A stretch of 64,000 bases of DNA from Aricia agestis (GCF_905147365.1 NC_056416.1:2934001-2998000); one strand, 5' to 3'; positions 43,051 to 53,544 are shown, numbered from the stretch's first letter. Translations and numbers: made by a program. The notes: generated from the sequence alone by a model not told the origin.

Positions 43051-44129
43051 TTTCGAATAACAGAAGAAAAAGAGAAGGTTGTAAATTTGAAAAACGATCA
43101 GCTATAACACAAACTGGTGCAAGTCGGCCTAAAGTGTGTTAACAGAACATCTTTGCGATTAGAGAACTGTACATCGTACAAATTAAGTACGCTATCTTCA
43201 TATTCACTATTGCCTTTTACTTAAATATAGTGGTGTATTTTAGACATGTAATAAAACATTTATTTTATTCTCTTTCAAGCATTGAAAATGTTAATTGAAG
43301 CTATAATATAAACGAAAAGTATCATAATAAAAAGCGATCGCCGATAACTTACTATTATGAAGTTTTAATTTGATAGAAATATTATAGCAACGATTACTTT
43401 AATTGGGATAGGTAGGATAGGACGCGACGTAGTGTTTTTAATATAATTATATTTTACTATAAGACTCGAAGAACTTTGTATCATTTAACCTCCTTAAATC
43501 TTCCCTGGACTTTTACGTATATTTCAAGCCTAAAATTAGTCAAATTGGTTCAGCCGTTCTCAGGTTTTAGCAAGGCTAACAAAATTTAAAAGATTTTCTG
43601 TTATATTAACCATAAAAACACCAGAGTAGTTCATCTAATATTTTTGTATGACATCACCGTTTTCAGTGATACATTTCATCTTATAACATTACAATCACAT
43701 CATAGATATACCCACGCCTCGTCTAAGTCCACTTATCTGGTATTTCGGATTTAATTTAGCAACAAACACACGTCTGGCGCTCAGCCATCTCGTATCATCG
43801 CATATCGTATCGTACTGTGTAAATCATCGCATCGGAAACGCGTAAATACACCCTGTGTACAGAAAAGTGTAAACATGCGAAAACATGAACATGCTGTATC
43901 CAGGGCACACATTTTGCACTGTTATGTAGGTATGGTCGATTTAAACGAGGACTTTTTCAATAGATTCATTTTAATGATCCTGCATAGCTAGCACAAGCAT
44001 GTAGACAAACGAAAGAAACTAAATTTTGACAGTTTTACCGGAAAAACATTGGAGTAAAAGTTTCTTTCGTATCTCGATATTTTTCGCTTTTCAAAATCTA
44101 TATGTCAAGCATGATGATCCGCTTTTGAC
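43051..44129. other. No gene identified
   Basis: 43500-43600 (TTTCAAGCCTAAAATTAGTC, GGTTCAGCCGTTCTCAGGTT) has the wording of a mini-me/RTE-like core, single copy. The rest is unassigned. Confidence 0.35.
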
Positions 44130-44432
44130 ATTTAGTTTCTTGATTCTGTTTTTATTTTTATTATGGCACTTGGCTATAAAACCATGGCCAGTGTCGAGTA
44201 AATGGCGGCAAATTCAAAAAATCGATGAATAGCAACCCTGTCTATAGCCGGAATTATAGTTTTGATCTATAAACTACGAATAATAAAGTTCCTTAGTTTT
44301 TATTATTCGTATTTCGTAGATCAAAACTATAAGTCGATTTTTTGAATTTGCCGCCATTTACTCGACACTGGCCATGGTTATATAGCCGAGGTGCCATAAT
44401 TAAAAAAAAAAGAACCAAGAAACTAAATGTAA
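44130..44432. repeat. Long inverted repeat, ~140-bp arms
   Basis: ACATTTAGTTTCTTGATTCT...GAGTAAATGGCGGCAAATTC (left, from 44130) pairs with the complementary arm ending at 44432; the centre is near 44290. The arms differ by small indels, including extra TGAATAGCAACCCTGTC on the left. LINE-B's tail begins about 25 bp to the right. Confidence 0.8.
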
Positions 44433-44455
44433 AAAATAAATAATTGCCGTTGCTT

Positions 44456-46262
44456 TATTTATTTATTTATTTATTTATACTTTTGCACAATGTTAGTACA
44501 TAGGCGGACTTAATGCCAGATGGCATTCTCTACCAGTCAACCTTTAGGTGTTCAGAAACAAAATTGTGTAGGTGCCAAAAATGCGAAAAGATGTAAGTAA
44601 AGAAAATAAACAAAATGCAATCTAAATTTAGGATCATAAGTAAGCATTTCACTTAGTGATATGAAACTACTCTAATGATACCATAAAAATATGCCTAATT
44701 TAATACACATTTCTTACTACATATATTTATATAAAAACCTCATCATGCTATATAATATTATATAATTTAAAAATACTAGTACCTACATATATAAATAATG
44801 TATATTTAATATACGTACATATATAATAATGTATACACATTCATAATATACACATATATATATTATATATATTAATAGAATAATAATAATAAATTATAAA
44901 ATAAAAAGTGTAATTAAAACAAATATTTAATAGGTACTTTCGTGCCAATTGCGTCAAATAGAATTCACGAACCTTGCGTTTAAAAGTGTCCCTGGTTTTG
45001 GTTAGCCTGATTTCTCGAGGAAGAGCATTCCAGAGTATTATAGCCTGTACGTTGAAAGACGAGTGGATGATGTCTGATCTATGGGAAGGGCAAGAAAGGA
45101 GTGCATTGTTAGAGGATCGAAGGGATTTGTCATGGGTACTGGAACGGTATTGGAAAAGGGGGGTTAGATATTTAGGAGCATTGGGGTGATGCAACAGGGA
45201 GTACAGCATACACAAGGCCCTAGTAGAACGGCGCTGTCGTATTGGTAGCCAGTGTAGTTTAGATCGAAAGGTGGAAACATGATCGAATTTACGTAAATTA
45301 AAAATAAATCTTAAACAGTTGTTGAGTAGGCGATCAAGTTTATTAAGTTGGTCAGCGTTTAGGTCGAAATAGCACACATCACCGTAATCGATGATGGGAA
45401 AGATAAGTGACTGAACGAGCATTAACTTGACTGAAGAAGGAAGGAAGTTTTTTAACCGATACAGGGATCGCAGGATGCCAGTGACTTTGCGAGAGACGTG
45501 TGAGATTTGTGGCTGCCAAGTAAGAGTCGAATCAATGTGTAATCCAAGGTCCTTAACGTTCGAACAATATGGAATGACAGAGCCGTTATAGATGACTGGT
45601 GGAAGAGCACCTTGATCAATCTTGCTTAAATTCCTGGCACTACCTATTAAAATGGCTTGGCATTTTGCTGGGTTAACTGTCAGGCCAAAGTTACTACACC
45701 AATGTCTTATAGCATCGAGATCTTGATTTATTATATCGATAGCAGATGGTAGGTATTCGATTTCGGCTTGACTGTATATTTGCAAATCATCAGCAAACAG
45801 ATGATACGCACTGCGAAGTATTTTGGTGATGAGATTTATAAAAATCGAGAAGAGAAGTGGAGAAAGAATACCACCTTGAGGGACGCCCGTTTCAAGATCT
45901 AGCCAATCGGAGAATGACTTATCTGTGCGTACAGACTGCCGACGTCCCCGTAGATAGGAAGAAATCCATGCTAGTGCTACAGACGAAATCTTTAGGCATG
46001 AAAGGGCTGCCAATAGAATGTCGTGATCGATATTATTAAACGCATTTGAGAAATCTATTAACACGAGGACTGTAATCTTAGAGTTCTCAAAGCCCGCTCT
46101 TATATCGCCTGTCACCTTTAACAGTGCTGAGATTGTGCTGTGTCCAGGTCTGAAACCGGATTGGTGTGGTGAAAGTAAATCGTTTTGGTAGACAAACCTG
46201 GACAACTGTTTGTGAACGCAGGCTTCGAGAACTTTAGATAAATAGGGAAGCTTTAATGGTTG
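44456..46262 (-). mobile_element. LINE-B non-LTR retrotransposon, 5'-truncated
   Basis: Minus-strand element. A (TAAA)n-type tail is at 44456-44480, a 3' UTR with hairpin AATGCC-ATCT-GGCATT (about 44517-44532), then an uninterrupted reverse-transcriptase frame up to the truncation near 46262. The open frame implies a young insertion. Jockey/CR1 superfamily, perhaps the L2/Kiri side; exact clade not settled. Confidence 0.9.
44841..46262 (-). CDS. Reverse transcriptase, partial (LINE-B ORF2)
   Basis: The only long open frame in the window: at least 454 residues from an internal Met at 46205, open further upstream (PYLSKVLEACVHKQL). From that Met: HQSGFRPGHST (residues 14-24), motif A VLVLIDFSNAF with the first catalytic Asp at 51, GVPQGGILSPLLFS (107-120), the catalytic pair in FADD (137-140), LTVNPAKCQAILIGS, then the C-terminal RT/thumb-like region (IDYGDVCY, HWLPIRQRRS, LWNALPREIR). 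The endonuclease and ORF1 are lost by 5' truncation, so the protein is not expected to be mobile by itself, and no promoter is present. The true end of the conserved part is near FKRKVREFYL; the last ~25 residues are AT-coded and low-complexity. Confidence 0.9.
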   Translation of the reverse strand, partial: QPLKLPYLSKVLEACVHKQLSRFVYQNDLLSPHQSGFRPGHSTISALLKVTGDIRAGFENSKITVLVLIDFSNAFNNIDHDILLAALSCLKISSVALAWISSYLRGRRQSVRTDKSFSDWLDLETGVPQGGILSPLLFSIFINLITKILRSAYHLFADDLQIYSQAEIEYLPSAIDIINQDLDAIRHWCSNFGLTVNPAKCQAILIGSARNLSKIDQGALPPVIYNGSVIPYCSNVKDLGLHIDSTLTWQPQISHVSRKVTGILRSLYRLKNFLPSSVKLMLVQSLIFPIIDYGDVCYFDLNADQLNKLDRLLNNCLRFIFNLRKFDHVSTFRSKLHWLPIRQRRSTRALCMLYSLLHHPNAPKYLTPLFQYRSSTHDKSLRSSNNALLSCPSHRSDIIHSSFNVQAIILWNALPREIRLTKTRDTFKRKVREFYLTQLARKYLLNICFNYTFYFIIYYYYSINIYNIYMCIL

Positions 46263-46644
46263 CTATGGAAAGAGTTCCTTGTCTTTGTCCACTGAAACTC
46301 AAGTTGATGGGTGGTGCCATGCTCGGGAATAAGATATGTAGGCATGGGAAAGAAACTGCCATTACTTTCTTCCGAAGAATCGACTGGGAAACCCCGTGCT
46401 AGCTACGCTGCGCTGGTAGCAAACGCCATGTTACTTGCGCAATCAAACTGCAATCTTTGGATCTTTACTAGTATTATCAAGAAAAAAGTTTTTTTGCATC
46501 GAATAATTGTTTCCTACTACTGAATTTATTTCAGTAAAATTTGGCACAGATATAGAGCAGATCACGGAATACATTAATCGCGAGATTCTGCGTTAGTCAT
46601 ATAATTATTATACCTAATTCTTAAAAAGGCATATATATTAAGTT
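46263..46644. other. Unassigned stretch
   Basis: No supported feature. Confidence 0.3.
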
Positions 46645-46768
46645 CTAGCTGTTGCCCGTGACTTCGTCCGCGTTAGCATAGTAGATCACATCCCAAGTGT
46701 TATAATTTATTGTACAAAAATATTCAATATACAGAATTGACTTTCCTACGATTTTATTATATATAGAT
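46645..46768 (+). mobile_element. Short mini-me-like repeat
   Basis: Opens CTAGCTGTTGCCCGTGACTT and closes CTACGATTTTATTATATATA, the same closing sequence as family U, with most of the middle deleted. Confidence 0.6.
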
Positions 46769-47470
46769 GTTCCGCGCGGCTTTGCTTGCGTAATTTAGAA
46801 ATTTCACGCAACCGTACATTTTTCCGCAAAAATAGCCTTTGGTCACGTGGTCTATTCTTAATGTTTGCCAAATAACATAAAAATTGCTCCAGTAGTTCTA
46901 AAGATAATAAGCAATTTCAAATAATTTTCCTCCGTTTTTTCCACATTTTCCTCTATTTCTTAGCTCTCATTAGTTTTATCGTGATAAAATATATCCTATA
47001 GCCTTCCTCGACAAATGGGCTACTAACACTGTAAGATTTTTTCAAATCGGACCAGTAGTTCCTGAGATTAGCGCGTTCAAATAAGCCCTTTCATATAATT
47101 TCACTCGTTATTTCCACATTTTCCTCTATTTCTTCGCTCCAATTAGTCTAAGCGTGATAAAATATAGCCTATAGCCTTCCTCGATCAATGGGCTATGTAA
47201 CACTGAAAGAATTTTTCAAATCGGACCAGTAGTTCCTGAGATTAGTGCGTTAAAATAAGCCCTTCTATATAATTTCCTCCGTTTTTTCCACATTTTCCTC
47301 TATTTATTCGCTCTTATTAGTCTTAGCGTGATAAAATATAGCCTATAGCCTTCCTCAATAAATGGGCTATCCAACAGTAACATTTTTTTTCAAATCGGAC
47401 CAGTAGTTCCTGAGATTAGCGCGTTCAAACAAACAAACAAACAAACTCTGCAGAATTATAATATTATAGT
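46769..47470 (+). mobile_element. Repeat family BB with internal 173-bp tandem array
   Basis: Opens GATGTTCCGCGCGGCTTTGC and closes with (AAAC)n, CTCTGCAGAATTATAATATT. The middle consists of three-plus units of 173-174 bp (GTGATAAAATATAG...CC starts at 46981, 47154 and 47328). The inverted copy at 63165-63452 has no such expansion. Confidence 0.8.
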
Positions 47471-48209
47471 ATACTCGTAGATAATATGCGATAGGAGCTA
47501 TGTTATTTACGGAAAGTTTACGTAAACTAAATAAGGATACGCTATATCTAAGTTAACTTCACGCGGACATTGACTTGACGTAAACAAGGACACACTGTAT
47601 AGTGTATATACTGATGTTTCAGTTATTTGTGGTTTTGGCATAAACACAACACGGAAAGGCAGTCGGGACAAAAATACTAATAGACTATACTATAGCATAC
47701 TTTTTTCATATAAGCCTAGGTGACCAAGAAAACGTACTGATTCTTATAATACTCTATTTCGTTACCAAGGAACTCTGAGTCTTATAATAATCTAAATCAG
47801 TTTGGCGATTTTAGAGGGTAAAAATCAATCCTACACAACAGCATTTTAATTTGAAATATTTATACTTTTTTACTCTGTTCTCTGAATAATGCTTTGAAAG
47901 CTTTTGACTTTGTGTAGTTTTCTAATCGTATAGTTTTCTAATTAAATATTTCGTTTTTCATGTATAAATATATCTCACAGCGCACTTTATATTCCCGCAC
48001 GGTATCCTCAAGATAAATTTAATCCCAAGCCATAATTAAAGGCCTCCCTTTTGAATATATTATATATTCAAAGTATGTTCAAATAATATAAATCTTAAAA
48101 TTATATTGGATTTAAATATTTATTAGCTTTAAATGTGAGAGTAAAATAAAATGGCTTACGTCTACTGAGTAGGTACAGTGAGAAAAAGTAAACTTAATAT
48201 ACGTGTCGT

Positions 48210-48268
<59 letters not shown>

Positions 48269-49117
48269 TAGAGTGTGTGTGCGTGTAAACTAAAATATTA
48301 TGACGTCACAGGCCTGATATTAATTCCTAGTATTTTTGTTATTTTTTAAGATTTAAAGTTATCTATTATAATAGTTCTATAGAATACCGGAAAAAAGTTA
48401 TCGTGCCCGTAACTGGTAACATAATGGACAATTATTGTAATCACACGTTTCAACTTCCCACCTCATTTTGTGAAAATGGAATTTATCTAATCCGACAGAA
48501 GGTAATGGATTAGTAATTTACTTACGTCGGCAGATTATAAATAAGGTTGTAGGCGTTATGGCTTTTGTGTATCAAACAATTCGCTGACAGCTCTTTCCTG
48601 GGGCTTCGTCTTCGGTAGAGATTGTGTTAAATTATAATATTCAACTCTATAAATTAAATTCAGAGACTTTTAAATTAGTTAGTCAAGTTGCATTTGATAA
48701 TATTTCCATCGCGTTATCAATTAGCGATGTGTTTTGTCAATTTCAAAACATGTTTTAAACTCTCGAATACAGGCCCGGTATTACCGGGATGTAAAAATTC
48801 TATTGAGCCTTAAATACCGAGTTCTATGGCGCCATTTAATTTTTTTTTTTTATTTACAAAATTGCGCCAATCAGCAACGAATTTAGTGATCTCTTTTTGT
48901 GGCCAACTTCATACTCTTTAAAATAATGCATTGAACAAATGAAATTAAATCTTATACACACTAAAATATGTTACAAAACTGCGTGAGCTCGAGTGCAGTT
49001 AGGTGGCTCGATATAGAGCCGGTGGTACACTGAGGTATTTTTACGGGTGGCGCGATATGGTGTCGTTGGGGTTCAAGAGGTTAATTATTTTGAAAAAATT
49101 GTCATGGGTAACGTATC
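47471..49117. other. No gene identified
   Basis: Includes the (GT)n tract listed next and a T-run near 48840-48851. Otherwise AT-rich unique sequence. Confidence 0.35.
48213..48286. repeat. (GT)n microsatellite with short (GA)n
   Basis: About 23 GT units, then GAGAGAGATAGA and GTGTGTGTGCGTGT. Confidence 0.95.
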
Positions 49118-49255
49118 TATTTGAAGTTAGCTACGTAGCATGGCGTAGAGCCACGAATTGAAAACTATCGTAGCGGTCTTCGTAGCAAGTTATGGATCAT
49201 CGTAGACGTAAGCAATCTACGATATATTATATAATTTCGCATCGTAATATACAAT
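49118..49255. repeat. CGTAGC-rich cluster 1
   Basis: GCTACGTAGCATGGCGTAGA, CTATCGTAGCGG, TTCGTAGCAAG, CATCGTAGACG and CTACGATA fall within ~110 bp. Similar wording recurs at 51939-52375 and 59738-60005. Confidence 0.5.
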
Positions 49256-49674
49256 GTCATAAATCATCATCACCAAGGAAAATGACCTTGCTCAATCCTA
49301 AAGCATTTTGGATGTCTCTCGAGAAAAAATATTAATTGGAAAGTAGAAAAATACATGTGACACTCGGGGACTGCCGCGGTAAAACTCTCGCATAGCATTT
49401 TTTATCAACTTATTCAATTATAATTCACATACGTCTAGTCACACGTACACAAACAACTTGCCGAAGTCTGCCGAACTAAAACGACTTTAGACGATGTACG
49501 GCAACGCCGCACCGACCGCGGCGTTGCTGCACCGCTGTGCTGGTTGGAGTGGGGCGTTAGGTTTATTTTCGTTACGTAATTTATTGTCTCAGTCGCCGAG
49601 CTTAAAGCCCACGATAAAAGCTATTCAATAGCTTAATAATTCCTATTAACTTGTACATCATTAAGGTACACTTA

Positions 49675-50164
49675 GGGTCAATTCAAACCGCAACGCAACG
49701 CGTGAATGCTTTTCTAAATTTTGTATTGAATCGACAGACTTGCAAGACGTCTCAGGCAATTGAAATCTGTAAAATCCATATAAAGGGGTATGAAGATTTT
49801 TATATGGAGCCTTGCCGACCTACTGTCTGCTATTGTGTTTTTTTGGCGTTCACGAATATTTTTTTCAAAAATGGATAGCTAACATCAATACAAACAAAAA
49901 ATAATCTTGGACAAAACCGCGTAAAGTGTCAAATGTCGAAGATATGAGCTGCCAAAGTTTTACGATATTGCAACTTTTGACATTTGACACTTTACGCGGT
50001 TTTGTCCAAGATTATTTTTTGTTTGTATTGATGTTAGCTATCCATTTTTGAAAAAAACTATTCGTGAACCCCAAAAAAACACAATAGCGGACAGTAGGTC
50101 GGCCATAATCTTCCTACCCCTTTAGAAATTCATCTAGGCGTCGCGTTGCGGTCTGAATTGACCC
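49675..50164. mobile_element. Large foldback MITE, Harbinger-like, 490 bp
   Basis: Ends GGGTCAATTCAAACCGCAAC and its complement; TTA on both sides (49672-49674, 50165-50167). Arms of over 200 bp meet near 49950; the inner ~110 bp (for example AAACCGCGTAAAGTGTCAAA) are almost perfect. A 3-bp TTA duplication suggests PIF/Harbinger mobilisation. No transposase. Confidence 0.85.
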
Positions 50165-50424
50165 TTAAATTACGTATTAGCCAAATCACATTTTCACACC
50201 CTTAAAGATATTGAGAGGGTCTAAGGTTAATGGTGTAGAAGTATCGTGGCGGTAAGCTGTAATCGGTACTCCTTAATGTTTTCCTCCTACCCCCTTACCT
50301 TGTTACAAAGAAGGATTAAAAGTTACTTATAAGAGCTTTTTATTCCTATTATGTACATATCTGTTTATACAGTAAACTGTAAAAGATTGGATTAAAATAA
50401 ATGTATCCATAGTCCATACTTAAT
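50165..50424. other. Unassigned stretch
   Basis: No supported feature. Confidence 0.3.
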
Positions 50425-50612
50425 ATCATAAATGCGAAAATGTGTCACCTCTTCACGCCCAAACCGCTGAACCGATTTTGCTGATGTTGGTATGGAAATA
50501 CTTTGAGTTAATACGGGAAAGGAGATAGGATACTTTTTATCCCGGAAAATTTACGGTACACGCGCGATAAATGAATTTTGGCGCAACGGAGTTGCGGGCG
50601 TCATCTGAACTA
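50425..50612 (-). mobile_element. mini-me-like repeat, family R
   Basis: Reverse orientation: TCACCTCTTCACGCCCAAAC, TTGGTATGGAAATACTTTGA, GCGCAACGGAGTTGCGGGCG, TCATCTG. The GTCY microsatellite is shortened to nothing. Confidence 0.85.
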
Positions 50613-50682
50613 GATGACGATAATACATCATATCTATCTTTATTAGAAAAAGGATCTTTGATTCTATATACAGCTTGCTTTG

Positions 50683-51907
50683 AGATTATACATAGCGTAG
50701 ATGGTCTATGATATTTAACGTCCGTGGTGCTAAGTTCACCTGTGTAGTGTAGATCATACATAGCGTAGGTGGTCTATGATATTTAACGTCCGCGGTGCTA
50801 AGTTCACCTGTGTAGTGTAAATCATACATAGCGTAGGTGGTCTATGATATTTAACGTCCGCGGTGCTAAGTTCATCTGTGTAGTGTAGATCATACATAGC
50901 GTAGGTGGTCTATGATATTTAACGTCCGCGGTGCTAAGTTCATCTGTGTAGTGTAGATCATACATAGCGTAGGTGGTCTATGATATTTAACGTCCGCGGT
51001 GCTAAGTTCACCTGTGTAGTGTAAATCATACATAGCGTAGGTGGTCTATGATATTTAACGTCCGCGGTGCTAAGTTCATCTGTGTAGTGTAGATCATACA
51101 TAGCGTAGGTGGTCTATGATATTTAACGTCCGCGGTGCTAAGTTCATCTGTGTAGTGTAGATCATACATAGCGTAGGTGGTCTATGATATTTAACGTCCG
51201 CGGTGCTAAGTTCATCTGTGTAGTGTAGATCATACATAGCGTAGGTGGTCTATGATATTTAACGTCCGCGGTGCTAAGTTCATCTGTGTAGTGTAGATCA
51301 TACATAGCGTAGGTGGTCTATGATATTTAACGTCCGCGGTGCTAAGTTCATCTGTGTAGTGTAGATCATACATAGCGTAGGTGGTCTATGATATTTAACG
51401 TCCGCGGTGCTAAGTTCACCTGTGTAGTGTAAATCATACATAGCGTAGGTGGTCTATGATATTTAACGTCCGCGGTGCTAAGTTCATCTGTGTAGTGTAG
51501 ATCATACATAGCGTAGGTGGTCTATGATATTTAACGTCCGCGGTGCTAAGTTCATCTGTGTAGTGTAGATCATACATAGCGTAGGTGGTCTATGATATTT
51601 AACGTCCGCGGTGCTAAGTTCATCTGTGTAGTGTAGATCATACATAGCGTAGGTGGTCTATGATATTTAACGTCCGCGGTGCTAAGTTCATCTGTGTAGT
51701 GTAGATCATACATAGCGTAGGTGGTCTATGATATTTAACGTCCGCGGTGCTAAGTTCATCTGTGTAGTGTAGATCATACATAGCGTAGGTGGTCTATGAT
51801 ATTTAACGTCCGCGGTGCTAAGTTCATCTGTGTAGTGTAGATCATACATAGCGTAGGTGGTGGTAGGTGGTTAAATATCATAATATTTAACGTCCGTGGT
51901 GCTAAGT
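50683..51907. repeat. 68-bp satellite array, about 18 units
   Basis: Unit contains CATACATAGCGTAGGTGGTC, TATGATATTTAACGTCCGCG and GTGCTAAGTTCATCTGTGTAG. GCGTAG recurs every 68 bp from 50695 to 51851 (17 exact periods). A variant (CACCTG with GTAAATC) occurs at units 2, 5 and 11 among otherwise near-identical units. Edge units carry CGTCCGTGG and the last is disrupted. Confidence 0.95.
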
Positions 51908-51980
51908 TATAGTATAGTGTATTTTTCCTAATATTCGTATAGAGGATCTTCGAAATACCGTAGCGCAGCAAAGCGGCGAC

Positions 51981-52243
51981 GACCTCTGTGGCTCAGTTGT
52001 TGAGCGTGTTGTCAGCGTTCAAGCCAGGGGTCGCGGGTTCGAATCCCGCCGACGGAACAAAAAAAATTTCGAATGTTCCTGATCATGGATGTATATTTAA
52101 TAAGGTGTATAATAAAAATCTTAAATATATGTATAGTATAAATATAAAAGTATTAAATATATTTCTGTTGTCTGGTCCCCGTAACACAAGTCCTTCAGGT
52201 ACTTACCACGGGGCCAGACTGAGGTGGTGTGAAGCGTCCATAC
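51981..52243 (+). mobile_element. SINE-1, full length
   Basis: GACCTCTGTGGCTCAGTTGT, B box GCGGGTTCGAATCCCGCCG, TTCAGGTACTTACCACGGGG, GTGTGAAGCGTCCATA. It is inserted in the CGTAGC-rich sequence, which continues on both sides. Confidence 0.85.
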
Positions 52244-52375
52244 GTATTGCGTAGAGGATCTACGAAACACTGTAGCAAAGCATGCTACTTTGCTCGCTAT
52301 AAACTTAACGCGTAGAGGATCTACGCGTCTGAATAGCATGCTACGTCTTGCTACGAAATTATGCGAAAATAAGCG
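52244..52375. repeat. CGTAGC-rich cluster 2, with palindromes
   Basis: GCGTAGAGGATCTACG recurs (51938, 52251, 52309). CGCGTAGA-GGA-TCTACGCG (52309-52327) and AGCATGCTACG motifs are palindromic. Together with 51938-51980 it forms one element interrupted by SINE-1. Confidence 0.55.
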
Positions 52376-52564
52376 CGACGGAGATTTTATAATAAGTACT
52401 TAATTTTTATTTATTTTCTTCGTTTGAATTTCTTGATCACATTATAAATAGATCTTTATCACGTTATAAATAGATTATTAGTTAGGTATCTTACTAATAG
52501 TTTTAATCGCACTGCGGTCTTATTCTCCAAATAATCGTTTTAGATGTTAAAAGTTTTAGTGCAG
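52376..52564. other. AT-rich DNA
   Basis: ATTATAAATAGAT occurs twice (52441, 52465). No other feature. Confidence 0.4.
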
Positions 52565-52613
52565 ATTCCAATGTCTATATTGGTACTGAAAATACCAATA
52601 TAGACATTGGAAT
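52565..52613. repeat. Perfect hairpin, 21-bp arms, 7-nt loop
   Basis: ATTCCAATGTCTATATTGGTA and its exact complement around CTGAAAA. Confidence 0.9.
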
Positions 52614-52684
52614 AATAATAGTACCTTATTATAAAATGTGACTAATTGTTGCATATTCCAGTATAACTAGTATAGTAGTAGTAC

Positions 52685-52764
52685 AAGTGCGGCGGACGCA
52701 GCAGTGTATCGGCGACCGCGGCGGGAGGCGCGCGAGTGTTGTGTGTGTTGTGTTGACAGTGCCG
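52685..52764 (+). other. Candidate non-coding first exon with strong splice donor
   Basis: A sharply bounded CpG-rich stretch (GGCGACCGCGGCGGGAGGCG) in AT-rich surroundings, ending GTGCCG|GTGAGTAA, a near-consensus 5' splice site (GT at 52765). GCAGCAGTG near 52696 could hold an initiator. It contains no start codon in a sustained frame, as expected of a 5' UTR exon. No downstream exon is visible in the window. Confidence 0.3.
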
Positions 52765-52884
52765 GTGAGTAACGTACTTAGTAATGAGAGTAGCGAGAGT
52801 ACGTGAGAGTAGTGAGAGTAACGAAAACAAAGAAATGAGTAATTTTAGAGTAATTACTGACAATTGGACAACAGGAATGACAAT

Positions 52885-53062
52885 TTTAGGGACATAGTTT
52901 TTTTATTTTTTGCAAGATAGATTTTTTTATTAATGAACTTTTAAAAAATGTGTGTAATAAAAAATTGTCCCTAAAAAATTTTAGGGACAATATTTTTTTG
53001 TAATATAGATTTTTTATGAATAAACTTTTGAAATGAAAAAATGTAAGTAATGAAAAGTTACC
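52885..53062. repeat. Tandem duplication, ~90-bp unit
   Basis: TTTAGGGACATAGTTTTTTT...ATTAATGAACTTTT...GTGTAATAAAAA is followed by TTTTAGGGACAATATTTTTT...TATGAATAAACTTTT...GTAAGTAATGAAAA. The junction forms a 13-bp-arm palindrome (52964-52991, loop AA). Confidence 0.75.
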
Positions 53063-53274
53063 AATATTTTTAAGGCATTAATTTTTAAATTCTTGTAAGA
53101 ATTATTAAAAAAAAGTGTTGGTTGTGACTGTTTAATAGTTTTTATACCTATAATTATAAAAATAATTATTAATTTTTATTTTAATATTATTATTAATTAT
53201 AACTGATAATTACTTACTTATTATTATAATTATAAATAATAATATTTAGAAGTAATAACGTGATAGGCTTTGAA

Positions 53275-53313
53275 GAGGTCTTTGCGGTATATAGCCTATA
53301 CCGCAAAGACCTC
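53275..53313. repeat. Perfect hairpin, 17-bp arms, 5-nt loop
   Basis: GAGGTCTTTGCGGTATA and its complement around TAGCC. Immediately to the right, ACACATTAACAT...ATGTTAATGTGT forms another 12-bp-arm hairpin. Confidence 0.9.
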
Positions 53314-53484
53314 AGAAAACACATTAACATTTATTTTATGTTAATGTGTTTTAATTAGTTAACGCATTATTGGTTTGTGTGGTAACTGTGGAAACATGTT
53401 GAAGTAATGTGATTGCTGTATTCCGTGTAAACTTTTTTTAATTAACTATAATGAATTAACTATTTTATTTCTGCAGTTTATTTT

Positions 53485-53544
53485 TTTATTTAAGGTCGCT
53501 TTCTAGTTTATTTTATAAACTAAAAGAAAGCGACCTTAAATAAA
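53485..53544. repeat. Hairpin, 20-bp arms, with inner stem
   Basis: TTTATTTAAGGTCGCTTTCT (53485-53504) pairs with 53525-53544; the loop itself contains AGTTTA/TAAACT. Confidence 0.9.

Noticed and set aside
42211..43131. A ~920-bp element with GTTGCACCAG / CTGGTGCAA inverted ends
   Set aside because: Only about 11 bp match, there is no clear flanking duplication, and the interior consists of other insertions. Too weak to call.
50683..51907. 68-bp periodic array as a possible CRISPR-like repeat/spacer system
   Set aside because: The whole unit is conserved; there is no alternation of constant repeat and unique spacer. The genome is eukaryotic.
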